The notes beneath the pieces were generated by a model. That model did no database searches. It was given only the letters and a program-made list of their open reading frames with translations, and was not told where the DNA came from. 64,000 nucleotides of DNA from Leptotrichia sp. oral taxon 221 (GTDB lineage Bacteria > Fusobacteriota > Fusobacteriia > Fusobacteriales > Leptotrichiaceae). Shown one piece after another: positions 7,798-15,480 of the stretch (position 1 is the stretch's first letter; each line of letters opens with the position of its first letter). The translations under genes were made by a program, and so were the position numbers. The stretch covers positions 248,001 through 312,000 of the forward strand of contig NZ_CP072378.1 in assembly GCF_018128245.1 (NCBI RefSeq), read 5' to 3'.

Positions 7798-9363
7798 ATG
7801 GCAGAAGAAAAAAAAGAGCCAGTAAAAAGAGGTAGGAGAAAAAAAGAAGAAGTAGAATTAGAAGAAAAGAAAGAACCTGCTAAGAGAGGTAGAAGGAAAA
7901 AAGTAGAAGTTGAGACTGAAGAAGTTGAAAAAAAAGAGCCTGTGAAAAGAGGTAGAAAGAAAAAAGAAGAACTAGAAAATACAGAAATTGAAAAAGTTGA
8001 AAATTTTGAAAAAGAGAAAGAAGAAGTTAAAGTTACGAAAGAAATGGTAGATTTAGAAGATACAGAGAAAGAGAAAAATATAGAAGAGAAAAAAGAGAGA
8101 AATTTTTTTGAGGAGGATAAAAATTCTGATGAAGAAATATTGATAAAAAATATTTTAGAAACGAAGATAACTCCGCTGAAAAAAATGGCAAAAGAATATA
8201 AAATTCCTAATTTTTCAATAATGACGAAACATGATTTAGTAAATGAGATTTTGATGAAAAAAGGTGAAGAAAACGGGAAAACATATGGTTTTGGGAAATT
8301 GGATATAATTAATGAAGGAAGTTATGGATTTTTGAGACAGACAAGTGTTGGACCTGATGTGTATGTTTCGATTTCTCAAATAAAAAGATTTAACTTGAGA
8401 AATGGTGATACGGTATTTGGAGAGTTGAGAGTACCGATTGGAACGGAAAAAAATTATGGGATTTTGAAGGTGTTATTAATAAATGGAGATTTGCCAGAAA
8501 AATCATCGCAAAGACCATATTTTGATGATTTGATTCCATCTTATCCAGATGAAAAAATTAATTTAGGAAAAGGGCACATTGCTTCAAGAATAATTGATCT
8601 TGTGGCACCAATTGGTAAAGGACAAAGAGGATTGATTGTGGCACCGCCTAAAGCTGGTAAAACAGTGCTTTTATCGACATTGGCAAATGATATTATTAAG
8701 TATAATCCTGAAATTGACGTTTGGATTTTGCTAATTGATGAAAGACCTGAGGAGGTTACGGATATTAAGGAAAATGTTAAAGATGCAGAGGTTTATTCAG
8801 CGACATTTGATGAGGATCCAAGAGTTCATACACAAGTTACTGAAAAAGTATTGGAAATGGCTAAAAGAGAAGTTGAAAAAGGGAAAGATATTTTAATATT
8901 AATGGATAGCTTGACAAGATTGGCTAGATCGTACAATATTACAATTCCTTCAAGCGGAAAATTAATTTCAGGAGGTATTGATCCAAATGCCTTGTATTAT
9001 CCAAAAAGATTTTTAGGGGCAGCAAGAAATATTAAAAATGGTGGAAGTTTGACGATAATTGCTACAGCACTTATTGAAACAGGAAGTAAAATGGATGAAG
9101 TAATTTTCGAAGAATTTAAAGGTACTGGAAATATGGAAATTATTTTAAGTAGAGCACTTCAACAATTGAGAGTTTTCCCAGCAATTGATGTTTTGAAAAG
9201 TGGTACAAGAAGAGAAGAATTATTGATTCCTAAAGATAAATTGGAGAAAATATGGAAATTAAGAAGAGAATTGGATAAAGAATCTGATAGTGATGGAATA
9301 AGAAAATTAAAAGAATTGATAAAAAGATTTAGTTCAAATGATGAATTGTTAGAAAATTTATAA
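7798..9363 (+). CDS. rho: Transcription termination factor Rho
   Basis: A hexameric RNA-dependent ATPase that ends transcription. The first 55 residues hold three near-copies of a basic repeat ([36 protein letters not shown]), then an acidic linker to about 115. A Rho-N segment ([10 protein letters not shown]) and the cold-shock RNA-binding domain ([17 protein letters not shown]) follow. The ATPase core has P-loop [22 protein letters not shown] and Walker [18 protein letters not shown] at 7798 is preferred (gagg site, 9-base spacing); the TTG at 7789, in frame, abuts that site but has a second site farther upstream. Confidence 0.95.
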   Translation: MAEEKKEPVKRGRRKKEEVELEEKKEPAKRGRRKKVEVETEEVEKKEPVKRGRKKKEELENTEIEKVENFEKEKEEVKVTKEMVDLEDTEKEKNIEEKKERNFFEEDKNSDEEILIKNILETKITPLKKMAKEYKIPNFSIMTKHDLVNEILMKKGEENGKTYGFGKLDIINEGSYGFLRQTSVGPDVYVSISQIKRFNLRNGDTVFGELRVPIGTEKNYGILKVLLINGDLPEKSSQRPYFDDLIPSYPDEKINLGKGHIASRIIDLVAPIGKGQRGLIVAPPKAGKTVLLSTLANDIIKYNPEIDVWILLIDERPEEVTDIKENVKDAEVYSATFDEDPRVHTQVTEKVLEMAKREVEKGKDILILMDSLTRLARSYNITIPSSGKLISGGIDPNALYYPKRFLGAARNIKNGGSLTIIATALIETGSKMDEVIFEEFKGTGNMEIILSRALQQLRVFPAIDVLKSGTRREELLIPKDKLEKIWKLRRELDKESDSDGIRKLKELIKRFSSNDELLENL

Positions 9364-9426
9364 AAATTATGAAAAAAGAAATTTTGAAAAAGTTTGAAGA
9401 TTTATGAAAAAAAATAAAAAACAAAT

Positions 9427-9455
9427 TTGACAATTGTAGATTTGTAAGGTAAACT
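9427..9455 (+). promoter_or_regulatory. Promoter of the mannose-family PTS operon
   Basis: A perfect TTGACA -35 (9427-9432), a 17-base spacer and a weaker TAAACT -10, about 70 bases before the EIIAB start. Confidence 0.6.
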
Positions 9456-9526
9456 TAAAAGTAGAGAGTAAAGGTATATTTTTATAATAAATTTACGAAA
9501 GTATTACAGGAGGAGGTAGTAAAAAT

Positions 9527-10516
9527 ATGGTAGGAATTATCGTGGCAAGTCACGGTGAATTTGCTGCTGGTATTAAACAATCGGCTTCAATGATTCTGGG
9601 AGAAGCAGAGTTATTGGAATCAGTTGTGTTTATGCCGAGTGAAGGACCAGATGACTTATATAAAAAAATTCAAGACGCCATTGAAAAATTAGGGACAGAA
9701 GAAGTTCTATTTTTAGTTGATTTATGGGGAGGAAGTCCATTTAATCAGTCTAATCGTTTCTTTGAAGAAGCACCTGAAAAGAGAGCAATTGTTGCAGGAC
9801 TTAATTTACCAATGTTACTTGCAGCATTGTCAGAAAGAGAAGATTATGACACAGCTCATGAAGTAGCAAAAGCTATTGTTCCAGAAGGGAAAGACCAAGT
9901 TAAAGTTAGACCTGAAGAATTGGAACCAAAAGAAGCAAAAGCAACTGCAGCAGCACAAGATGACACACCAAAAGGTGCAATTCCAGAAGGAACTGTTATA
10001 GGTGATGGTAAAATTAAATTTGTATTGGCTCGTATCGATACTCGTTTGTTACACGGACAAGTTGCTACAAGTTGGACAAAAGCAACTAATCCAAACAGAA
10101 TAATCGTTGTGTCAGATTCTGTTTCAAAAGATGAATTACGTAAAAAATTAATCGAACAAGCGGCGCCTCCAGGTGTACGTGCACATGTTATCCCACTTGA
10201 TAAATTGGTGGAAGTTTCAAAAGATCCAAGATTTGGAAATACAAAAGCATTGTTGTTATTTGAAAATCCTCAAGATGCACTTTATGTAATTGAAAAAGGT
10301 GTGGATATTAAAGAGTTAAATGTAGGTTCGATGGCACATACTGTTGGAAAAGTTATGGTTAATAACGTACTTTCAATGGATCAAAAAGATGTTGACACTT
10401 ACAAAAAACTAAGAGATTTAGGTGTAAAATTCGACGTAAGAAAAGTTGCTGCTGATAAGAGAGCAGATTTATTCAAATTAATTTCAGAAAAAGCAAATGA
10501 AGGATTAAAACTTTAA
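9527..10516 (+). CDS. manX: PTS mannose-family EIIAB component
   Basis: A 329-residue cytoplasmic phosphocarrier of a sugar phosphotransferase system. EIIA (1-125) carries the phosphorylated His9 in VASHGEFA and the LWGGSPFN motif. An Ala/Pro/Glu-rich linker spans about 128-160. EIIB (about 162-329) has RIDTRLLHGQVATSW with phosphorylated His176. Phosphate passes HPr-EIIA-EIIB-sugar at the EIIC/EIID membrane complex. The A-B fusion matches ManX/LevDE-type systems, and the sugar may be mannose, glucose or another hexose. ATG 9527 follows an aggaggagg site. First gene of the operon. Confidence 0.93.
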   Translation: MVGIIVASHGEFAAGIKQSASMILGEAELLESVVFMPSEGPDDLYKKIQDAIEKLGTEEVLFLVDLWGGSPFNQSNRFFEEAPEKRAIVAGLNLPMLLAALSEREDYDTAHEVAKAIVPEGKDQVKVRPEELEPKEAKATAAAQDDTPKGAIPEGTVIGDGKIKFVLARIDTRLLHGQVATSWTKATNPNRIIVVSDSVSKDELRKKLIEQAAPPGVRAHVIPLDKLVEVSKDPRFGNTKALLLFENPQDALYVIEKGVDIKELNVGSMAHTVGKVMVNNVLSMDQKDVDTYKKLRDLGVKFDVRKVAADKRADLFKLISEKANEGLKL

Positions 10517-10535
10517 TTTTATTTAGGAGGATATT

Positions 10536-11354
10536 ATGGATTTTAATATAGTTTCAATTATTCTAGTATTAATAGTTGCATTTCTGGCAGGAATGGAAGG
10601 TATCCTTGACCAATTCCAATTCCATCAACCAATTATTGCGTGTTCATTAATTGGATTAGCAACAGGGCATATGCCAGAATGTATTATTTTAGGAGGAGCA
10701 TTGCAACTTATCGCATTAGGATGGGCAAATGTTGGTGCGGCAGTAGCTCCAGATGCAGCTTTAGCTTCAGTAGCTTCAGCTATTATTTTTGTAAAAGCAG
10801 GAAACTTTACTGCAGATGGTCGTAACGTAGCAATTGCAGCAGCAATTACTCTAGCGACAGTTGGTTTAGTATTAACAATGGTAGTTCGTACATTGTCAGT
10901 AGTTATTGTTCACCAAGCAGACCGTGCAGCAGAACAAGGTAACTTCCGTGGTGTTGAATTTTGGCATATGGTTGCATTAGCATGTCAAGGATTACGTATT
11001 GCTATCCCTGCAATCTTGTTGTTATTCATCCCTTCAGAAGTAATTCAACACACATTAGGTTTATTACCAGAATGGTTTACAAAAGGAATGACAATCGGTG
11101 GTGGATTCGTAGTAGCAGTAGGTTATGCAATGGTTATCAACTTAATGGCTACTAAAGAAGTATGGCCATTCTTCTTCTTAGGATTTGCATTGGCTCCATT
11201 AAAAGAATTAACATTAATTGCAACAGGAATTATCGGAGTTTGTGCAGCAATTATTTACTTAAATGTTACAAAAAATGGTGGAGGAAGCAACAATGGTGGA
11301 GGAACTTCATCAGGTTCAGGAGATCCACTTGGAGATATATTGAATGATTATTAA
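10536..11354 (+). CDS. manY: PTS mannose-family EIIC component
   Basis: A 272-residue polytopic membrane protein forming half of the sugar translocator. It has several hydrophobic helices and family motifs such as GMEGILDQFQFHQPI and GGALQLIALGWANVGAA near the N-terminus. The C-terminus ends in an unusual Gly/Ser/Asn-rich tail (NGGGSNNGGGTSSGSGDPLG), likely a flexible cytoplasmic extension. It starts 19 bp after EIIAB with an aggagg site and precedes EIID by 21 bp. Confidence 0.93.
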   Translation: MDFNIVSIILVLIVAFLAGMEGILDQFQFHQPIIACSLIGLATGHMPECIILGGALQLIALGWANVGAAVAPDAALASVASAIIFVKAGNFTADGRNVAIAAAITLATVGLVLTMVVRTLSVVIVHQADRAAEQGNFRGVEFWHMVALACQGLRIAIPAILLLFIPSEVIQHTLGLLPEWFTKGMTIGGGFVVAVGYAMVINLMATKEVWPFFFLGFALAPLKELTLIATGIIGVCAAIIYLNVTKNGGGSNNGGGTSSGSGDPLGDILNDY

Positions 11355-11375
11355 TAATTTAGGAGGAAAGTAAAA

Positions 11376-12290
11376 ATGGCAGAAAATAAAATAAAATTAT
11401 CAAAAGCTGATCGTCGTAGTGTAATGCTTCGTTCTCAATTTTTACAAGGTTCTTGGAATTATGAACGTATGCAAAATGGAGGTTGGGCTTATTCATTAAT
11501 CCCAGCATTGAAAAAATTGTATCCGAAAAAAGAAGATGCGTCAGCAGCTTTAAAAAGACATATGGAATTTTTTAACACTCACCCATACATTGCAGCACCT
11601 ATTTTAGGAGTTACTTTGGCGTTAGAAGAAGAAAGAGCTAACGGAGCAGCAATTGATGATGCAGCAATTCAAGGGGTTAAAGTAGGAATGATGGGACCAT
11701 TAGCAGGTATTGGAGATCCAGTATTCTGGTTTACAGTACGTCCAATTTTAGGAGCAATAGCAGCATCACTTGCTACAGGTGGTTCAGTAATTGCACCATT
11801 ATTCTTCTTTATTTTATGGAATGTAATTCGTATTTCGTTCTTATGGTATACACAAGAATTTGGATATCAAAAAGGTTCAGAAATTACAAAAGATTTATCA
11901 GGTGGATTGTTACAAACAATTACTAAAGGAGCTTCAATTTTAGGTATGTTCGTTATGGGAATTTTGGTTCAAAGATGGACATCAATTAATTTCCCAATGA
12001 TAGTATCAAAAGTACCTTTATCTAAAGGAGCATTTATTGAATTTCCAAAAGGTACAGTTACAGGTGCACAATTGCAACAAATTTTAGGAGATCAAGCAAG
12101 TGGAGTTTCACTTTCAGCAGAAAAAGTTACTACATTACAAAATAACTTAGATCAATTGATTCCAGGATTTGCAGCATTATTATTGACATTCTTATGTATG
12201 TGGCTACTTAAGAAAAAAGTAAGTCCAATTTTAATAATATTCGGATTATTTATAGTTGGAATTGTAGGACACGTAGTTGGAATTTTCTAA
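11376..12290 (+). CDS. manZ: PTS mannose-family EIID component
   Basis: A 304-residue membrane subunit that pairs with EIIC. The soluble N-terminal part carries family motifs: SQFLQGSWNYERMQNGGWAY (about 20-39), FFNTHPYIAAPILG and MMGPLAGIGDPVFWFTVRP. C-terminal membrane helices follow, the last near residues 280-304. ATG at 11376 has a taggagg site. A strong terminator hairpin follows about 60 bp later, before manO. Confidence 0.93.
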   Translation: MAENKIKLSKADRRSVMLRSQFLQGSWNYERMQNGGWAYSLIPALKKLYPKKEDASAALKRHMEFFNTHPYIAAPILGVTLALEEERANGAAIDDAAIQGVKVGMMGPLAGIGDPVFWFTVRPILGAIAASLATGGSVIAPLFFFILWNVIRISFLWYTQEFGYQKGSEITKDLSGGLLQTITKGASILGMFVMGILVQRWTSINFPMIVSKVPLSKGAFIEFPKGTVTGAQLQQILGDQASGVSLSAEKVTTLQNNLDQLIPGFAALLLTFLCMWLLKKKVSPILIIFGLFIVGIVGHVVGIF

Positions 12291-12350
12291 TATTTAATAA
12301 ATTTAAAAAAAAATCAATATTAATAAATTAAATTTGGAGATTTTTATGAG

Positions 12351-12422
12351 AAAAAGAACTATTTTAATGAGATAATTTAGAAAAATATTCGTAATTATTG
12401 TTGTTAAAAATAGTTCTTTTTT
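12351..12422 (+). terminator. Terminator/attenuator between EIID and manO
   Basis: A perfect 15-bp stem (aaaaagaactatttt / aaaatagttcttttt) with a 41-base loop and a T-rich tail. It should reduce, not necessarily abolish, read-through into manO. Confidence 0.7.
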
Positions 12423-12550
12423 GTATAATAGAATAAATGGTGTTGAATAAAATTATATTCGATATTTTCATTTAGGATAAATTAGTTATAACGTTTAATT
12501 TATAAATATTTTAAATTTTACAATAAAAATAAAAAGGAAAGGAGAAACAA

Positions 12551-12667
12551 TTGGCAATTTCAAAAAATACAAAAGTTTTATTTAACACAAAAGGAAATTT
12601 GTTGAGTGGAATGGTAGGAAATAAAAATGGTGATATTTTAGTAGGCGATAAAGCATTTGAATTTTAT
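12551..12667 (+). CDS. manO: manO (DUF956), 5' exon interrupted by an IStron
   Basis: The first 39 codons of a DUF956/ManO protein, which in many bacteria follows the mannose-PTS EIID gene. TTG at 12551 is 6 bases after an aaaggag site. The reading begins LAISKNTKVLFNTKGN and ends GDKAFEFY, where the family continues with FYNSRxP...IPWEEV. At 12668 an inserted element brings an immediate TAA. The last exon base is T. Joined to 14630-14890 this gives an unbroken 125-codon frame, a normal DUF956 length. Function of the family: thought to adjust expression or activity of the adjacent PTS. Confidence 0.85.
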
Positions 12668-13200
12668 TAAATAGTGTAAGAACACTCGCGACTTTAGTCG
12701 TGAGATGAATTGCACGAAAATTTTAGTAAGCATATAGGGAAACTTGTATGTAGACACGGAGCAAAACCGTGCAACAAAGAAACTGAATTGCTGGGAACTC
12801 TTAAAGCTAGTATAACCACAACATAATACCTTCGTTCAAATATGGTATAAGTGTGAAGGTAGCGAAAGCAGAAAAAATATACTAGATGGTGCAAGGTTAA
12901 ATCCTAAACACTGAGCCATATAGAAAGGCATACAATAGACAATCAGCAGCTAAGCCTGAAAAGGAAAGTTCAACGACTATCCCTCGTGAGGGGAGTACAA
13001 TACAAGCGATAGGTATTGGAAGTGGTTTCGCCTAAGGTGTTGAGATACACTATGGATAAGATATAGTCTGTGCTTGTTAGAGATAACAAGAAGTTCAAGG
13101 CTAATCTCCTTAATTTATTAAGGAGTATATATGCCAAGAGAACTGCATAAGTAGTAGCGAACTTATGTGAACGACGCTTCCCGCTGTTGTGGGGTTTTAA
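12668..13200 (+). ncRNA. Group I intron ribozyme core of the IStron (3' splice site at 14629)
   Basis: Core elements are visible. P-like segment gaattgctgggaactc at 12785-12800. P4: tgctg (12789-12793) with cagca (12944-12948). R element gttcaacgacta at 12968-12979. S element aagatatagtc at 13058-13068. P7: gacta (12975-12979) with tagtc (13064-13068). A P1 can form between exon TTTAT (12663-12667) and gtaag (12676-12680), placing the expected U.G pair at the 5' splice site. The insert ends in G (14629), the conserved last intron base. Splicing should therefore join 12667 to 14630. The end coordinate of the core is approximate. Confidence 0.85.
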
Positions 13201-13267
13201 AAACTTTAAAAATATTTAAAAATAAATAAAAATATTACTTTTTTGACAGATAAAATGTAGAATACAT

Positions 13268-13275
13268 GGTATAAT
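13268..13275 (+). promoter_or_regulatory. Internal promoter for tnpB inside the IStron
   Basis: TGgTATAAT is an extended -10 box 28 bases before the tnpB start. A perfect TTGACA lies at 13243-13248, but the 21-base spacer is long. It would let tnpB be expressed independently of manO transcription. Confidence 0.55.
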
Positions 13276-13302
13276 ACCTCTGATGAAAAGGAGGTGATAT
13301 CT

Positions 13303-14550
13303 ATGTATTTAACTTTAAAACAACAAGTAAAACACCTTAGCAAAAAAGAATTTAGAAATTTAAAATATTTGTGCCATATAGCTAAAAATTTAAAGAATCA
13401 AGCTATATACAATGTTAGACAATACTATTTTGAAAATAAAAAGTATTTAAGTTATAATGAAAACTATAAAATGCTTAAAAATATTGAGAACTATAAGAAG
13501 TTAAATTCTAATATGGCTCAGCAAATTCTAAAAGAAGTAGACGGAAGTTTCAAATCATTTTTTGGACTTTTAAAACTTGCTAGGAATGGTCAATATAATT
13601 TTAAAGATATAAAATTACCTAAATATCTTGCTAAAGATGGTTTTACAACTCTTGTTATAGGATTTGTTAGATTAAAAGACGATATTCTGATAGTTCCTTA
13701 TTCAAATTCGTTTAAGAAAACTCATCAGGAAGTTAAAATTAAGCTGCCACCAGTATTGAAAGGTAAGAAGATAAAAGAAATTAGAATAATACCAAAACAA
13801 CATTCTAGGTACTTTGAAATTCAATATACTTATGAGATAGAAGAAATTCAAAGGGAATTAAATAAAGAAAATGCACTAGGAATTGATTTAGGTATAGATA
13901 ATCTTTGTACTTGTGTAACTAATAACGGAGCATCATTCATAATAGATGGTAGAAAATTAAAATCAATAAATCAATACTATAACAAGACAAATGCAAAATT
14001 GCAAAGCATTAAAGATAAGCAAAAGATAGAGCATATAACATTAAGACAAAAGAGAATAGCTAGAAAGAGAAGTAATCGTATAGAAGATTATCTTTCAAAA
14101 GCAGCAAGAATAATAATAAATTATTGTCTTAATAATGATATAGGAAAACTAGTTCTAGGATACAATGAAGATTTTCAAAGGAAATCAAATATTGGAAGTA
14201 TAAATAATCAAAACTTTGTAAATATACCATATGGAAAATTAAGAGATAAATTAATATATCTATGTAAACTATATGGAATAGAATTTAAACTGCAAGAAGA
14301 AAGTTATACATCAAAAGCAAGTTTCTTTGATGGAGATGAAATTCCAATATATGATAAAGAAAATCAAAAAGAATATATATTCAGTGGAAAAAGAATAAAA
14401 AGAGGACTATATCAAACAAGCACAGGTAAAATCATAAATGCGGATTGTAATGGAGCATTAAATATATTAAGAAAAAGTAAAGTTGTGGATTTAAGTATCC
14501 TATACAATAGAGGTGAACTGAACACACCTAAAAGAATAAGGGTAGTGTAA
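13303..14550 (+). CDS. tnpB: TnpB RNA-guided nuclease of the IStron (IS1341-type)
   Basis: A 415-residue TnpB, an RNA-guided DNA endonuclease that favours retention of its element. ATG 13303 is 8 bases after ggagg; an in-frame GTG at 13294 overlaps that site and is rejected. RuvC-I is ALGIDLGIDN (Asp195). The region where RuvC-II Glu usually lies reads LVLGYNEDFQRKSNIG, while a conserved EESYTSKASF (Glu332/333) follows. RuvC-III is NADCNGALNIL (Asp381). The CxxC...CxxC zinc finger usual between RuvC-II and III is missing. This matches the TnpB subgroup with a relocated active-site glutamate. The gene lies between intron core and right end. Confidence 0.93.
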   Translation: MYLTLKQQVKHLSKKEFRNLKYLCHIAKNLKNQAIYNVRQYYFENKKYLSYNENYKMLKNIENYKKLNSNMAQQILKEVDGSFKSFFGLLKLARNGQYNFKDIKLPKYLAKDGFTTLVIGFVRLKDDILIVPYSNSFKKTHQEVKIKLPPVLKGKKIKEIRIIPKQHSRYFEIQYTYEIEEIQRELNKENALGIDLGIDNLCTCVTNNGASFIIDGRKLKSINQYYNKTNAKLQSIKDKQKIEHITLRQKRIARKRSNRIEDYLSKAARIIINYCLNNDIGKLVLGYNEDFQRKSNIGSINNQNFVNIPYGKLRDKLIYLCKLYGIEFKLQEESYTSKASFFDGDEIPIYDKENQKEYIFSGKRIKRGLYQTSTGKIINADCNGALNILRKSKVVDLSILYNRGELNTPKRIRVV

Positions 14551-14629
14551 AGCTATCAAACTTCTTAGAAAATTTTTAAATGTTTTTAAAGATTTTAGAA
14601 CCCTGCGACTTTAGTCGTGGGAGGTTCAG
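14480..14629 (+). ncRNA. Predicted TnpB guide RNA (omega RNA) scaffold, 3' part of the IStron
   Basis: In this superfamily the guide RNA overlaps the 3' end of tnpB and the right end, and the guide is the flanking host DNA. Here the right-end hairpin (14601-14623, around gcgactttagtcgtg) is followed by gaggttcag, and the guide would start at 14630 (AATTCGAGG...). The 5' boundary given is a guess; the 3' boundary is fixed by the element edge. The same edge is the 3' splice site, so splicing and guide formation compete for one transcript. Confidence 0.6.
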
Positions 14630-14890
14630 AATTCGAGGAATCCAGAAGATTATGTTCAAATTCCGTGGGAAGAAATAAAACTTGTTAGAGCTCAAATATT
14701 TTTTAATGATAAATATATAAGAGGATTTTTTGTTGATACAAAAAGTGCAGGAACGTTTAATTTTGTAGTGAAAAATGCAGGTAAAACGTTGAAAACAATG
14801 CGAGATTTTATTGGGAATGAAAAAATTGTTAGAAATAAACCGTTATTTTCGATTAAAAATTTATTTTCTAGGAAGAAAAGCGAAAAATAA
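14630..14890 (+). CDS. manO: manO (DUF956), 3' exon after the IStron
   Basis: 86 codons, without a start of their own, reading NSRNPEDYVQIPWEEIKLVR through to FSRKKSEK and TAA. This is the C-terminal two thirds of a DUF956 protein (family motifs: IPWEE, then a beta-rich GTFNFV segment and a basic tail). Frame continuity with 12551-12667 is exact (FEFY|NSRNP). Without RNA splicing the gene is a pseudogene; with it, the protein is complete. Followed by the DUF2721 gene 33 bp later. Confidence 0.85.
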   Translation, partial: NSRNPEDYVQIPWEEIKLVRAQIFFNDKYIRGFFVDTKSAGTFNFVVKNAGKTLKTMRDFIGNEKIVRNKPLFSIKNLFSRKKSEK

Positions 14891-14923
14891 ATATTATAAA
14901 TTTAAAAAAGTTAGGAGGATAAG

Positions 14924-15322
14924 ATGAATTTAGAAATTACAACACCGGCAGTATTATTTCCGTCAGTATCGTTATTATTGTTAGCATACACGAATAGATT
15001 TTTGACAATTGCTGGGTTGGTTCGGCAAATGAATGTTTGTAATCCTAATGAATATGAGATAAGTCAAATTGAGAATTTAAGAAAAAGATTGCAATACATA
15101 AAAAAGATGCAATATTATGGAGTTAGTAGCCTTTTAATGTGTGTACTTTCGATGTTTTTCTTGTTTTTTAAATTAGATTTATTTGGAATGATAACATTCG
15201 TGATTAGTTTGATACTGATGATTGCGTCGCTATTTTTTACATTAAAAGAAATACATATTTCATTGGAAGCATTAAAAATCCACTTAAATCATTGTCAGTA
15301 TGATGATGACGATGAAAAATAA
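14924..15322 (+). CDS. DUF2721 family membrane protein
   Basis: A 132-residue protein with an N-terminal helix in TTPAVLFPSVSLLLLAYTNR, a cytoplasmic, helical, charged segment (about 35-64, including LVRQMN and ISQIENLRKRLQYIKKM) and two closely spaced transmembrane helices (about 67-112). The pattern and size fit DUF2721, whose role is unknown. ATG 14924 has an aggagg site. It follows manO and may be read with it. Confidence 0.8.
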   Translation: MNLEITTPAVLFPSVSLLLLAYTNRFLTIAGLVRQMNVCNPNEYEISQIENLRKRLQYIKKMQYYGVSSLLMCVLSMFFLFFKLDLFGMITFVISLILMIASLFFTLKEIHISLEALKIHLNHCQYDDDDEK

Positions 15323-15338
15323 ATTTTGCGTATAATGA

Positions 15339-15367
15339 TTGAATAAAAAAGAAAAAATTGTTATAAT
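15339..15367 (+). promoter_or_regulatory. glmU operon promoter
   Basis: TTGAAT, a 17-base spacer and an extended -10 TGtTATAAT. The leader before glmU would be about 107 nt; no riboswitch or glmS-type ribozyme is recognisable in it. Confidence 0.75.
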
Positions 15368-15480
15368 CTAATATATATAAATTAAATGATAATATTATGT
15401 TTATTAAAATTTATTGTTTTCAAAAAAATTTATCATTTGGTTAAAAAGCAAATTTTAGATTATTGTTTAGAGGAGGAAAA

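Larger units (their letters stand above)
12668..14629 (+). mobile_element. IStron: IS605/IS1341-type tnpB element fused to a group I intron, inserted in manO
   Basis: The 1962-bp insert has unambiguous edges: left flank ...TTTTAT, right flank AATTCG..., no target duplication, as expected for the IS200/IS605 superfamily. Both ends have a similar hairpin containing gcgactttagtcgtg (12687-12703 and 14605-14619). From 12668 to about 13200 lies a group I intron core, then a promoter, tnpB and the right end. There is no tnpA, so movement would need a transposase in trans. The layout is that of IStrons such as CdISt1 of Clostridioides difficile. Confidence 0.88.

Noticed and set aside
10640-11347. 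Three 61-64 residue plus-strand frames overlapping EIIC
   Set aside because: They are the shifted frame of EIIC, rich in Arg/Cys/Tyr, with no starts of their own.
12347-12376. Tiny ORF (MRKRTILMR) between EIID and manO
   Set aside because: Nine codons lying in the stem of a terminator hairpin; no evidence of translation.
12668-13200. Reading the left part of the insert as protein-coding or a group II intron
   Set aside because: No open frame of note; the R/S and P7 pairings are of group I, and no domain V-like motif of group II introns or reverse transcriptase is present.
15374-15480. glmS-type ribozyme or riboswitch in the glmU leader
   Set aside because: No glmS gene follows, and the leader is AT-rich without a recognisable conserved core.
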